DNA of 64,000 bases from Haematobia irritans (taxonomy: Eukaryota; Arthropoda; Insecta; Diptera; Muscidae): positions 91,862,852 through 91,926,851 of the forward strand of contig NC_134401.1 of NCBI RefSeq assembly GCF_050003625.1. The letters run 5' to 3'. Shown in pieces: positions 47,643 to 58,978 of this stretch. The translations under genes were made by a program, and so were the position numbers. Position 1 is the stretch's first letter; every line of letters begins with the position of its first letter. The notes below the pieces were generated by a model. It worked only from the letters and a program-made list of their open reading frames with translations, had not been told where the DNA came from and ran no database searches.

Positions 47643-49383
47643 CACTGTTAGAAAAATATGTTTTTCATATGTTCCGATATAAACAAAATGTGTTTCGGGC
47701 ACAATTTTAAAACACAATATATTTAAGTGCGAACATGTAATGTTCCTAAACTAACACTAAATGTTTGGGACATCTATGTTAATATGTTAGAATATATTAT
47801 GTTTGGGGCATGAATGTTTCATAAAAATCATATGTGTGAATGCAAACATATATAAATTTACAAATTTCGACTAAACATACATATGTTGTGATATTTTATT
47901 CAAAGCGACAGAGAGAGTATAGAGAAAGAAATAGAGATGGAAACCGGGAGCGTTGACGAAAGATATCAACATAACACAGCAAAGGAATCAAAAGAGAACA
48001 ATTTCTGTGAAACCGCTTGTATGTTGTTTCGGAAAACTGTTTTATGATAAGGCCAAAAATTTGATATGCTTAATTCTAAATATTATTTAATTTGAATAAA
48101 GAGAATAGACATTCGTAACCAAGATAATAGACATTTGAAAAACAAACAGCCTAAGTTTTCGCCTTGAGAGGAGCATTTTATGTATGTGTGGACATGTGTT
48201 TTGTTTATCATTTTGGCATTATGGGCACAATTTTTTTTGGTTCGTTAAAAGAAAACTAACGAAAGGGCACTATACTCTTTTTAGAGTTGGGACAGTAAAA
48301 TGAAATAAGGAGGAAATAGTGAAAAATTACACAGTAAAATGTATAAAAACAAACTTTAGTTCCTCTTTATTAATAAGTAGTCCACGAGGAGTTGACGGAC
48401 ACCTTCAAATATAAAAGCGGGCATTAAGTTCGAGTTTACAGCTAAAATAATTTAAAAAGTTTATTTTCTTTAAAATGAATTATTAAAGAAAAATAAAAGG
48501 CATTTTAGAGCGATGGTGTTAAATGCTAGTAAGAAACTGTTCACGCCTAAATAAATTTATGTTTATATTATAAAATTATTTATGTATGTTTATACTCGAC
48601 TCCACGTTCTTCTTTTGTTAGAGTTTTTGAATTCCTTCCAAATTTTAAAGTTTTGTACCAAAAACAGTTTTTGTTGTTATTTTTGCAATAAAAAATAATA
48701 TTTTATCCAAAAATCAGTCAATTTCGTTTATATCAAGCACTGTTACTGAGTATAAATCTTTAAGTTTCGAAGTTTCATTATAAAAATTTAACATAGTATA
48801 AATATACATGTGTAAATAAAAAAAGTGTTCGGTCGGAGAAGGAATTGAACCCACGACCCAGACATGCTAACCACTGCTCCACGTGGCAAACAAATGTATG
48901 TTTCTATTAAATAATGTTGTGGTTGCATGGGCTCGTGAGCGCTGCAAACTATGCTATATAAATGTAACTTATAATGATAATTATCTAATGGTGACTATAA
49001 CAGCTACGTAGCCCAGTGGATAGTGTGTTGGCTTACAAACTGTATGGTCCTCGGTTCGATTCTCCGTGCAGGCGAAAGGTAAAATTTAAAAAATTTATAA
49101 AAGTGAATAATTTCTTCAACATTATTTGTATTACAGAAAAAGGTGCCAAGAACTAAAAAATTTCGTAGAAGTGAAAATTACGAGTATGTTAGGGAATGAG
49201 CACAATCGTGTTTGGGAAAAATTCTTCCAAGCATATAATATTTTTGGCTCAAAATGCTTCCAAACATATAATATGCTCACATAAAACAAACATATTAATG
49301 TTTCGGCAGTATCCAATAATATATGTGCTTCCTGCAAAATATGTTTGGAACATATGTTAAAGAAGCGATTTTTTGTGAGGGTG
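47643..49383. mobile_element. CACTG-type TIR element, family A copy 2 (1741 bp, no large insert)
   Basis: The reference copy. Left end CACTGTTAGAAAAATATG, right end inverted CACCCTCACAAAAAATCGC, TA at 47641-47642 and 49384-49385. It contains two divergent tRNA-like modules (48823-49080) and the inner arm shared with family B (TGTATTACAGAAAAAGGTGC). No transposase. Confidence 0.85.
48823..49080. repeat. Divergent tRNA-like modules in family A copy 2
   Basis: Module A, minus strand: A box TGGAGCAGTGG (inverted at 48871-48881) and B box GGTTCAATTCC (inverted at 48841-48851). Module B, plus strand: A box TAGCCCAGTGG at 49009-49019 and B box GGTTCGATTCT at 49053-49063. Both box pairs are about 20-35 bp apart, as in tRNA genes or slightly shortened. 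I see no full cloverleaf, so these are tRNA-derived (SINE-like) rather than tRNA genes. Confidence 0.75.
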
Positions 49384-49385
49384 TA

Positions 49386-49690
49386 GGAATAAAACTTTGA
49401 AAAAAATTTCCCTAGGTATAACATTATGACAAAATTTTCTGTAGAAATAAAATGTTGATAAAATTACCAATATAAATAAAATTTTGATAAAATTTCCTAT
49501 AGAAATAAAATTTTGCAAAAAAACAAATTAACAAAATTTTCTCTCAGGAATAACATTTTGACAAAATTTTCTATGGAAATAAAATTTTGATAAAATTTCC
49601 TATAGAAATAAAATTATGATAGAATTTTCTTTAGAAATAAAATTTTGACAAAATTTCGTATAGAAATTCTAATTTGACAAATTTTCTATA
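49386..49690. repeat. 29-bp satellite block
   Basis: About ten imperfect copies of the unit built on GACAAAATTTTCTATAGAAA. Similar blocks occur at 7225-7445, 14190-14440, 21535-21945, 36285-36755, 45030-45290, 53050-53275 and 58990-59140. Confidence 0.85.
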
Positions 49691-50758
49691 GACACAGAAA
49701 AAAAGTGTCTCGTAAATTTAAGAAGATTTTTACAATAATTTATTACAAGAATTTTCCAGAATTTTAGTTCATTTTTCGTATCTTCAACGAAAATTAACTA
49801 CTCGAAAGGAAATTTTACAAATTCTAAGTAGCAATCGTTTAGTTCATGGCCTACAAAATACGATGGAAATTTCCTTAAAAAATTTCTTAACTGGTAGTTA
49901 AAAATTCGTTTGTCATGCTATAAAACTACTTGTGAAATGTAAAGTATTTTCTAAATAATAAGTGCAATTTACTATAAGATTTTTTTGTATGAGAAAATAT
50001 TTTTTTACGAAAAATGAACTTGAAAGTGGATAGGAATTTCTTACTGACAATTCCTATAGTTAATAATTGTTGGTAAAAAATTACCCAATGCAATATTTTT
50101 AGTTCACATGTAATTAAATTTATAGACATTTTCGTCAAAAATGGTAGATAACATTTCATGAAAATTTTGCAAATTTTAAGTTAAACGTTTCATCGTTCAT
50201 AAACTGGTGTGCCTTTACGAATATTATTCTTAGAGTAAATTGTCAGCAGATGCGATGAACTAATGCATAGTACAGAGATCTTTATCGGCATAGTGGAATG
50301 TGATTAATGTAAAGATGATGTTACTTGAGTTTTGTTGTGTATACACGAGTGTGGGGTTGTTTTTATTTTTGTCCATTTAGTGGTTTGTGTGTGTGTGTTC
50401 GCGGATGGTTTATTTGGCTGGATGAGGTGTTGTTTTCAATAAAGGCACATGTGTTTTTGTTTTTGTAGGAATGTTTTGGCTTTGCTTGGTTTTGTTTGGC
50501 ATGCTTCAGTTGTATAGTTGGCGTTGGCGTGGGCTGTTGCATCTTTTTAGCTGGTATGCAACAAGGGAATATAAAGACGTGGAATATTTTGGATTTTTGA
50601 GACATATATTGGTGTTTGTTAATTAAACCTTTTAAATGATAGTTATTAATATTTTATCAGTAGTTTAGAAAAAATTTATTAAGAATATTTAGGAAAATAT
50701 GTTGAAAGTGTATTGAAATTTTTATTATTCTATGTAAAAAAATAATATTCAATTCCAG

Positions 50759-52175
50759 ATGAATTAGGAAAATTTTTGTTATATCTCAGCGTATAGTTTA
50801 TTCATAAATTGGTAAGTATTTGTTTAATATGACTTTCTTTTAAAAAGAATATTTTTTATGTAAATTATTATTTGTTAATAATTTTTTTGGAAATCAGTTT
50901 AATGGTTTTCTTTGTTGTAAAAACAATATTTAATTTCAGAGCAAGTCCAGATGGATTCGAACAAATTTAAAAAATAGAGAATTGGTAAGTTTTCTTTTAA
51001 AAATTGCCTTTTTTCGACTAGAATATTTACGTTTTTATGACCTTTTTATCATCAAAATTACAGGTTTTTAATACCTTATTTTAGTATTTCTTTAATCAAT
51101 TTTTTTAAAACCAATGTAATATTTTTAATGTAAAAAACAAATATTTAATTTCAGAATAACCCCTTAAAAATTTGGAAAAATTTTTAGTACTCCTTTGCTT
51201 GTAATTTAATAGTGAATTGGTAAGGAATCTTTGACTTTCTTTTAACCCTCGACAGTCATCCTTATTTTTTGTACATTAACGTCATCCTTCGTCATTTTGA
51301 CTACAGCTCATTTCAAGACGCTGTAATTTTCATCGTGAGCGAAAAAGTGAACCAAACTTCAATTTATTTTCTTATTCAATTTAGTTTTAAGTAGTATGAA
51401 ACAAAAATTCATAAAACAGTCGAATTAGTATAACTTAAATTTACCATTTCCCAATAAACCAAAATGCATTTTAAATCGAAAATGAAATCACGTGTCGTCA
51501 TTTTGACGAATGATGACTATCTAGGGTTATCAAGAATATTTGGTTTTTTATGCTTATTTTTATTTTTTTCATTAGATTTTTTTAAAACTTATTTAATTTT
51601 ATTTAATGTAAAAAATAAATATTTAATTTCAGAGTAACCCAAATAAATTTGGACAACTTTTTATATTTCCCCTCAGCGTACAATTTAATAGAGAATTGGT
51701 AAGTTTTATATTAAAACTTTGGCTTTCTTTCAACTAGAATATTTATTTTATTATATTCTTCACATCGATAACAACACAGTTTTATGAGTTATTTAGAATA
51801 CTTCATTATTTCTCTAATTGTTACAGATACAAATTTTATGAGATACGTTTTCCAAAGAAATGTTGAATTCCTTACACCATTTGAAAAAATGCCCCCAAAT
51901 ATGGTAAGTTACAAGCTAAAATGAAGAATTAAAAATTATATTTCATTACATGGTGTTAATTTTGAACAATTTTCATTATTGTTTCCATTTTTTCCAGCAA
52001 GATATGTGAAAAAATTACCTACGATGAATAAAACATGGATAAGTCAAAATGTCCAAACAGCGAGTTCAAATGAACTACTCTCTGTTCCACGTGGTCATAA
52101 TTTTTATTCACAAAAAACATTGTATTAAGAACTTTCATCAAAAGTTTTTATAATAAAGTACTTTTGCTTAAAGAA
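50759..52175 (+). other. Putative spliced transcript unit with tandemly duplicated exon-like blocks
   Basis: Four repeated blocks each have a pyrimidine-rich TTTCAG-type acceptor, a 45-66 bp segment and the donor ATTG|GTAAG: segments 50759-50811, 50940-50984, 51155-51219 and 51633-51698. Two further non-repeated segments follow: TTACAG|51827-51903|GTAAGT, and a last one from 51998 (TTTTTTCCAG) with AATAAA at 52152-52157. A 34-codon frame (52024-52128) lies in the last segment. The joined segments do not give a long frame, so a non-coding or short-peptide RNA is more likely than a protein gene. The splice sites are read from sequence only; transcription is inference. Confidence 0.4.
51246..51526. 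mobile_element. piggyBac-like MITE (281 bp)
   Basis: Starts CCCTCGACAGTCATCC after TTAA (51242-51245) and ends GATGACTATCTAGGG before TTAT (51527-51530), so it has inverted CCCT...AGGG ends at a TTAA target, the piggyBac signature. It interrupts the spacing between the third and fourth exon-like blocks (478 bp instead of about 200). Confidence 0.7.
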
Positions 52176-52601
52176 AGTTTAATTTTAATGTATGAAAATT
52201 TTCATAATAGTAAAACGGTTTGTTGTTCCTTTAATTATTTAATTTCTCTGTACTGTGGAATGATTGATTTAAAAATAGTTTAGTCGTCGAAATTTTAAAG
52301 AGACTGTTAACCAATTTTTATTATCGGATTTCTCACAAAATAAGCAAGTAAACCAAAATAATACTGACTTTTTAACTTGGTTGGGGTATATAAATCTTAT
52401 GGTGTTGTAAAAATGAACTAAACTACAATGTTATAGATGAACTAAAATTTAAGAAAATTATAAACTAGACAAGTTGAAAAAAATCTTAAGGGCTAAATCA
52501 TGGTCAATATTACTACAGTTTAGTTCATTTTGCAATGGAAAAGGGTGCACTGTTTTTTCAGTGGAAATAAAATTTTCACAAAATTTCATATAGAAATAAA
52601 A

Positions 52602-53586
52602 CAAGTAAGTAAAGTAGAAAGTAGGTCGGGGCCGACTATAGCATACCCTAAACCACCATTACCGAATTAGTAATCATAAACATTTGTGGGGTAACATTGA
52701 TATAGGTCTGGGAGATAAACCGCAGTTGCATATTTAGGAAAATTAAGGGGTACATGTTTATGGGTGCTTTGTCTCAATCTGGCTATAGCTCATAGTCAGT
52801 GTTACCAGGGAAAATGTTCGGTTTAGCCTACAAAGACAAAAAAGTTCCCTACTTTCCCATTCCCAAACAATTTTCCCTACAATATTTTTCGTTAAATTTA
52901 AACAAATTTTACAAAATAAAAATGGTTCTAAGTACTTTATTACATTAAAACATGAAAATGCAACGTACTTTACCTAGAAAATAAATTTTTTTACCACCAC
53001 GTTTGCCACAGTTGGTAGAATTCTACCCAAAATAGTAATTGTTTTGTTAAGTTTCTATAGAAATAAAATTTTGGAAAAAGTTTCTACAAACAAAATTTTT
53101 TGAGAAATTTTTCTATAGAAATAAAATTTTGATAATAAATTCTATAGAAATAAAATTTTTAGAAAAAATTCCATAGAAATAATATTTGATAAAAAATATA
53201 TATAAAAAACAATTTCGACAAAATTTTCTACAGGAATAAAGTTTTAACAAAAATTTCTATAGAAATATTTGTTTCGTAGATTTGTGATAATTTGTGGTAA
53301 TCTTCAAATTTTGTTAGATTTTTTTTTTTTGCACGAGTGGTAAATGTTGCTACCACACATTGTTAAAGTTCAAGCCTTGTCGGCTTCTAATTTCCTCCTC
53401 TAGAGCCACCAAAATGTAAAAATTATTACAAATTGAGTTGAGTGAAAATGTCCCTACATTGTGGCCCTACGTCTTACAAGACGCTAAATATTAGAAAAAA
53501 CCTACATATAGGGAATTTCCACCAGTTCTAGCAACACTGGATGTAGTTGATATTGCACCTACGGGGTTAGTATGCCCATTATTAAA
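52602..53586 (-). mobile_element. HINE type F, reverse, tail half
   Basis: Begins with the tail CAAGTAAGTAAAGTAGAAAG and GTCGGGGCCGACTATAG and follows 14884 down to about 14130 of the complete copy, including the 29-bp satellite block (53050-53275). It ends where another HINE tail starts. Confidence 0.75.
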
Positions 53587-54002
53587 CAAGTGAGTAAAGT
53601 ATAAAGTCGGGCGGGGCCACCCCTAATGAATTAGTAAACATTTTTTGTGGGGTATGAATGGAATAGGATTGGGAGATAACCCGTATTTCCATATGTAGTT
53701 AAGGGGTACATGGTTATGGTTAGTTACATCACAATCTGAACAGAAATGTCTGATATTAGGAGCTATAGTTTATTCTGAAACTATAGAGTTTGTATGCAAC
53801 TATTAGTTGATTCCTTTATTAAAAAAAAAGGAAATCTCTCAATTAGTTGATCGGCCAATATATTTATGTACAAGATACATGTATATCCAAATACGATCGT
53901 CTAATATATTAAAATTTTAAATTTCGATAATATTTGGCAAGTTTGAAGGTTATCTGTTCTAAATTTGTGTAAGATCTGGTAATAAATAGGGCCATTTTAG
54001 TA
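53587..54002 (-). mobile_element. HINE (type F-like), reverse, tail fragment
   Basis: Tail CAAGTGAGTAAAGTATAAAG, TCGGGCGGGGCC, then a shortened region with GGGTACATGGTTATGG. Cut at 54002 by a third tail. Confidence 0.6.
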
Positions 54003-54320
54003 ACAAGTAAGTAAAGTCTAAAGTCGGGCGGAGCCGACTATATTATACCCTTCACCACTATGTAGACAAACATTTGTGTTACCATCTCAACTACCTAAAA
54101 TTTGCTGGGAGCTATATAAAGGTTTGCATTTCCAGATACAAATACTTTTAATGGAAACAATTTTTTGTACTTCTACAAAAACTCTAAAATTTAAATTTAA
54201 ATCGGCTAACGCCCTGGGAAGAAACACAATATTAGTAAAAAATATGGGAAATATGAAGCGAGAGAAATTTTAATGCAATTGTACAATAGAGATTTATGAT
54301 TTTTCATACATATGTATTCG

Positions 54321-55663
54321 CACCCTCAAAAAAAATCGCCTCTCTAACATATGTTCCAAACATATTTTGCAGGAAGCACATATATTATTGGATACTGCCG
54401 AAACATTAATATGTTTGTTATATGAGAAAATATTATATGTTAGGAAGCATTTTGAGCCCAAAAATATTATATGCTTGGAAGAATTTTCCCCAAAGAAGAT
54501 TGTGCTCATTCCCTAACATAATTTTCACTTCCACGAAATTTTTTAGTTCTTGGCACCTTTTTCTGTAATACAAATAATGTTGAAGAAATTATTCAATTTT
54601 ATATTTTTTTTTTCATTTTACCTTTCGCCTGGACGGAGAATCGAACCGAGGACCATACAGTTTGTAAGCCAACACTTTACCACTGAGCTACGTAGCTGTT
54701 ATAGTCACCAGAAGACAATTATCGTTATAAGTTACATTTATATAGCATAGTTTGCAGCGCCCACGAGCCCATGCAAACATAACATTATTTAACAGAAACA
54801 TACATGTGTTGGCAACGTGGAGCAGTGGTTAGCATGTCTGCCGTACATGCAAAGGGTCGTGGGTTCAATCCCTGCTCCGACCAAACACCAATTGTTTTTT
54901 TTTTTAATTTACACATTTATATTTATACTATATTAAATTTTTATAATGAAACTTCGAAATGTGGGTTATTAAAGATTTACAGTCAGAAACAGTGCTTGAT
55001 ATAAACGAAATGGACTGAGCTTTTGGATAAAATATTATTTTTTTATTGCAAAAATAACAATTTTGTAATAAAAAACTGGTTTTGATATAAAAGTTTGATA
55101 TTTTGGAAGGAATTCAAAAACTCTAACAAAGGAAGAACGTGGGGTCGAGTATAAACATACATAAATAATTTTTTAATATACACAAATTAAATAAAATTTA
55201 GACTTAAATTAAATAATATTTAGACTTAAGCGTATAAAATTTTTGGCCTTATCATAAAGCAGTTTCCGAAACAACATATAAGCGGTTTCACAGAAATTGC
55301 TCTCTTTCGATTCTCTCGCTGTGTTAATTTGATATCTTTCGTCAACACTCCCGGTTTTTATCTCTATTTCTTTCTCTATACTCTCTCCCTCTCTGTCGCT
55401 CTCTGAATAATATATCACAACATATATATGTTTACTCGAAATTTGTAAATTTATATATGTTTACATTCACACATATAATTTTTATGAAACATGCATGCCC
55501 CAAACATAATATATTCTAACATATTAACATATGTGTTCCAAACATTTAGTGTTAGTTTGAGAACATTACATGTTTGCCCTTAAATATATTGTGTTTAAAA
55601 ATTGTGCCCGAAACACATTTTGTTTATATCGAAACATATGAAAAACATATTTTTCTAACAGTG
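54321..55663. mobile_element. CACTG-type TIR element, family A copy 3 (1343 bp)
   Basis: Left end CACCCTCAAAAAAAATCGC, right end inverted CACTGTTAGAAAAATATG, with a CG duplication at 54319-54320 and 55664-55665. Orientation is opposite to copy 2 and about 400 bp are deleted relative to it. It retains both tRNA-like modules (54625-54893). Confidence 0.8.
54625..54893. repeat. Divergent tRNA-like modules in family A copy 3
   Basis: Module B, minus strand: A box TAGCTCAGTGG (inverted at 54680-54690), a perfect tRNA-type A box, and B box GGTTCGATTCT (inverted at 54637-54647). Module A, plus strand: TGGAGCAGTGG at 54818-54828 and GGTTCAATCCC at 54862-54872. This is the best preserved pair in the window. 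Confidence 0.75.
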
Positions 55664-57116
55664 CGAGATATAGGACAATTAGAGTAATATTTACAATTTT
55701 TGCTACTCAGCAGTGGCGATTTTACAAGGATATTGGTTAGATCTCGCCAAGATATGTGGTCAAGTGTGGGTTGTGATATATTATTTGGTCTAGTCGGGCG
55801 ACTTGGAGCCTTATTTAAAAATCATCCGTTCTGTGGAAATTTTGGCATTGCAGTGTGTAGGATATGACTAAGATATGGGGAAATCATCACAGAATTTTGT
55901 ATAAAGTGTGAGAATTTTGGCCATATTTGTATTCTCTGTGGAAACTATCCAGTCAAGTGGAGGAAAATCCCATTGAAAATGGGTCTCAAATATGAAACAG
56001 TCTACCATATTTCCCCAACTCTGGTGTACGTATATATGGGAGCTATATACAATCTGAACCGATTTTGACTAAATTTGGCATGTATAGTTAGAATAATAAT
56101 TCTGCTATCTATGCGAAATTTCACATAAATGGTCATATGAGTGCAAATCGGACGGGAGATATATATGGGAGCCATATCTAAATCTGAACCGATTTCAACC
56201 AAATTTGGCACAATTACCTATACTACTAAACGTACTCCTTGTGCGAAATTTGAAGCAAATCACGCAAAGCCCTGGATTTTGAGGCCATATAAGTTCACAT
56301 CGGACGAAAGATATATATGGGAGCTATATCTAAATCTGAATCGATTTTGACCATATTTGGCACATACAATAGTATCGTAAAAAGTACCGCTTGTGCAAAA
56401 TTTGAAGTAAGTCAGGGCAAAACTGTGGCTTTTGAAACCATATAAATCCAAATCGGGCGAAAGATATATATGTGAGCTATATATAAATCTGAACCGATTT
56501 TAACAAAATTTGACACACTTAACGATACTATTAAACGTACCCCTTGTGCAAAATTTGAAGCAAATCACGGCAAAACTCTGGCTTTTGTGGCCATATAAGT
56601 TCAAATCGGACGAAAGATATATATGGGAGCTATATCTAAATTTGAACCGATTTCAATCAAATTTACCAAGCATTGGTAGAATGTTAATTTTACCCTCTGT
56701 GCAAAATTTCACGAAGATCGGTAGTAAACTTTGGCCTCTGTGGTCATATGAGTCTAAATCGGACGAAAGGTATATACGGGAGCTATATTTAAATCTGAAC
56801 CGATTTGGCTGATATTTTGCAAGATTTTCGAGATTCATAAAATATTTGGATGTACGGTATTTCAAGAAAATCGGTTGATAAACACGCTAACTATGACCAC
56901 ATCGGGGATAAATATATATGGCAGCTATATCTAAATCTGAACCGATTTTTTCCAAAACCAATAGCGATTGTCTCTGTCCCAAGCAACGGCCCTATGCCAA
57001 ATTTGAGGACGATCGGACTTAAATTGCGAGCTGTACTTTGTGCACAAAATTACATATACAGACAGACGGACGGACAGACAGACGGACATCGCTAAATCGA
57101 CTCAGAATTTAATTCT

Positions 57117-57560
57117 ATGGGAGCCATATCTAAATCTGAACCGATTTAGATGATATTTTGCAGGTTTGGTTGGTACTACGGAAGGTTACCTTTTGCTAAA
57201 TTTGAGTAAGATCGGGTAATAAGAAATGGTTTTATGGCCAGATTTGTGAAAATCAGGCGATACATATATATTGGAGCAATATCTACATTTGATCCGATTT
57301 CTTCCAAATTCAATACCGTTCGTCCTTGTGCTCAAAAAGCTCCATGTTTCATCAAAATCGGTTAATAATTGCGAACGGAGTACTGTGAACAACAAATACA
57401 TAGACAGACGGACGGACACACGGCGCTAGATCGACTCAGGAGGTGATTCTGAGTCCATCGGCATATATTTTATGGGGTCTAAAATCAATATTTCTGGTAG
57501 GCACATTTTTTTGGCAGATCAAAGTTATTATACCCTTACCACTATGTGGTTTAGGGTATA
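57117..57560 (-). mobile_element. HINE type F, reverse, head part
   Basis: Minus-strand head TATACCCTAAACCACATAGT with the GGGTATAATAA stem, then GTGTGTCCGTCCGTCTGTC, matching the first 440 bp of 13116-14884. A further type F-like piece follows at 57561-57663. Confidence 0.7.
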
Positions 57561-58042
57561 AAAAGAGAAAATCGCTAAATTAATGTGGGTAATAAATCCA
57601 AATTTGTAAAAATCGAGCAATATTCTTATGTAAGAGCTACAAGTACGTATAAATACGATCGCCTACACTCAGAAAATTTTATGTCGTAACTACAAGTAAA
57701 TTCCATAATATTGATTAGTTCAAAATTTTACTCACAGTTAGTTAAATTTAACTATTGATGAACAAAATTAACTCAGTGGAAGTAAATTGAACTTACGGCC
57801 ATTACCAGCAAAATGGTAAAGAACTCCCAATGGGTGCGTAAATGGACTTAAGCAAATATAATAATAGCGAGTACGCATTTTCTCCAACGTACGAAGAAGT
57901 TTCTCAGCGTTACTGAACTTTTACCGTGCAATATTACGAAGTCTAGTTGGACACGAAATTTGCATTTTTAGTATAAATAAACTAACGATGAATGTCAATT
58001 CTAACTACCGTTGAGTGAATCTACTTCTAGACAATAGTTCGT

Positions 58043-58395
58043 CCATAGACCAATTAAATATAAGACATCTCAAATGAATTCACAGAGCTGTAGTTTGTCT
58101 GCACACCGTAAAGGGCTCTTTTTCGTCTGCAATTGAGTGATTTTTTAATTTGGCTTTAATTTGTTTTCTTTCCTTTGTTCTCTCGTTGAAACACCAAATA
58201 TTGGAAAAACATGTAAAACTCTATACATCCACATCTTTTTTGTAATGCAAATTGACTGATTTGTACGGTAATTCTCGTTTTCCAAAAAGAAATTGAGTCA
58301 CTTGACTGCGCAATTGAGTGGAATGACTGCGCTCTGCAAATAAACAAAACCATGGTGAATTCACTTGAGATGTCTATACATTCCTTGGTCTATGG
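58043..58395. mobile_element. Short TIR element (353 bp), 5-bp duplication
   Basis: Ends CCATAGACCAATTAAATATA... and, inverted, CCATAGACCAAGGAATGTAT..., followed on both sides by AGACATCTCAA(A/G)TGAATTCAC: about 40 bp of imperfect inverted repeat. The flanks both read TTCGT (58038-58042, 58396-58400). I cannot name the superfamily. The minus frame 58156-58353 has no domain. Confidence 0.7.
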
Positions 58396-58527
58396 TTCGT
58401 CTCCGAAACATGTGCTCGTGTGGTGTTTCTAAATATAGACACCCTTGACTGTATGTGTTAATTAATACATTCAGCCAAGCAAGAAAAAAATAAACAAAGT
58501 CACATTTGGTTGTTGATGAGTGTAAGA

Positions 58528-58760
58528 GCTAAATGGCCCAGTGGATAGTGTGTTTAGTTAGAAAACTGATGGTACTCGGTTCGATTCTCCGTCCGGACAA
58601 AACGTAAAATTTTATAAAATGATAAAAAAATCTAATAAATGATTCTAAAGGATTTGTACTACAGAAGAGTAAGTGGTTTGTACTAAATATAGTATGACAT
58701 GTAGAAATGGGGATCCTCCCACTTGAGGTCTCCTTGCTCCAAGTCACCAGGTGGTCTAGG
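58528..58760 (+). mobile_element. tRNA-derived SINE related to module B
   Basis: A box TGGCCCAGTGG (58534-58544) and B box GGTTCGATTCT (58578-58588), followed by AAAATTTTATAAAAT and TTTGTACTACAGAAGAG. The latter parallels the TTGTATTACAGAAAAAGG arm of the CACTG elements. The 3' limit is uncertain. Confidence 0.6.
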
Positions 58761-58978
58761 AAATCCGAAACATTAGTTTTTCGTTTTCAAAAAATGTATT
58801 ATTTTTTACTTCTGAACAGTTAAATTTGAACTTGACAAAAGTTAAAACAAATTACTAACCGATAGGAAAATGTTGAACTTACTATGGGTACATGCTTCTT
58901 TAGCGACATACGAAGTTCAATATTAACACTGGTTAGTTAAAAATAACTCGCTAATGGGTTCACTCTTCTATGAGTGTA

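Larger units (their letters stand above)
49693..52563. mobile_element. Large CACTG-type element with exon-like tandem blocks (2871 bp)
   Basis: Left end CACAGAAAAAAAGTG, right end inverted CACTGAAAAAACAGTG. The flanking satellite reads ...CTATA-GA on the left and GA-AATAAAA on the right, so a 2-bp GA duplication is evident against the intact unit CTATAGAAATAAAA. Subterminal AAATGAACTAAA words occur near both ends. The interior holds the splice-signal-bearing repeats at 50759-52175 and a piggyBac-like MITE (51246-51526). I found no transposase or other known domain. Confidence 0.65.
54003..57116 (-). mobile_element. HINE type D, reverse, carrying CACTG family A copy 3
   Basis: Tail CAAGTAAGTAAAGTCTAAAG with TCGGGCGGAGCCGAC and ACCCTTCACCACTATG at the left. 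After the insert (54321-55663) the body resumes with CAGCAGTGGCGATTTTACAA and ATATATATGGGAGCTATAT units to the microsatellite ACAGACGGACGGACAGACAG (about 57060-57085). The head palindrome is missing. Frames such as 56510-56812 are unit translations. Confidence 0.7.
57666..58976. mobile_element. CACTC-ended TIR element (1311 bp) with two nested insertions
   Basis: Left end CACTCAGAAAATTTTATG, right end inverted CACTCATAGAAGAGTG, TA at 57664-57665 and 58977-58978. Interior words TTAGTT and AAATTAACT recur near both ends. Nested: a 353-bp TIR element (58043-58395) and a tRNA-derived SINE (58528-58760). No transposase. Confidence 0.65.

Noticed and set aside
54812..54893. Functional tRNA gene
   Set aside because: A and B boxes are good, but the acceptor and anticodon stems do not form a convincing cloverleaf and the module recurs inside three copies of one element.
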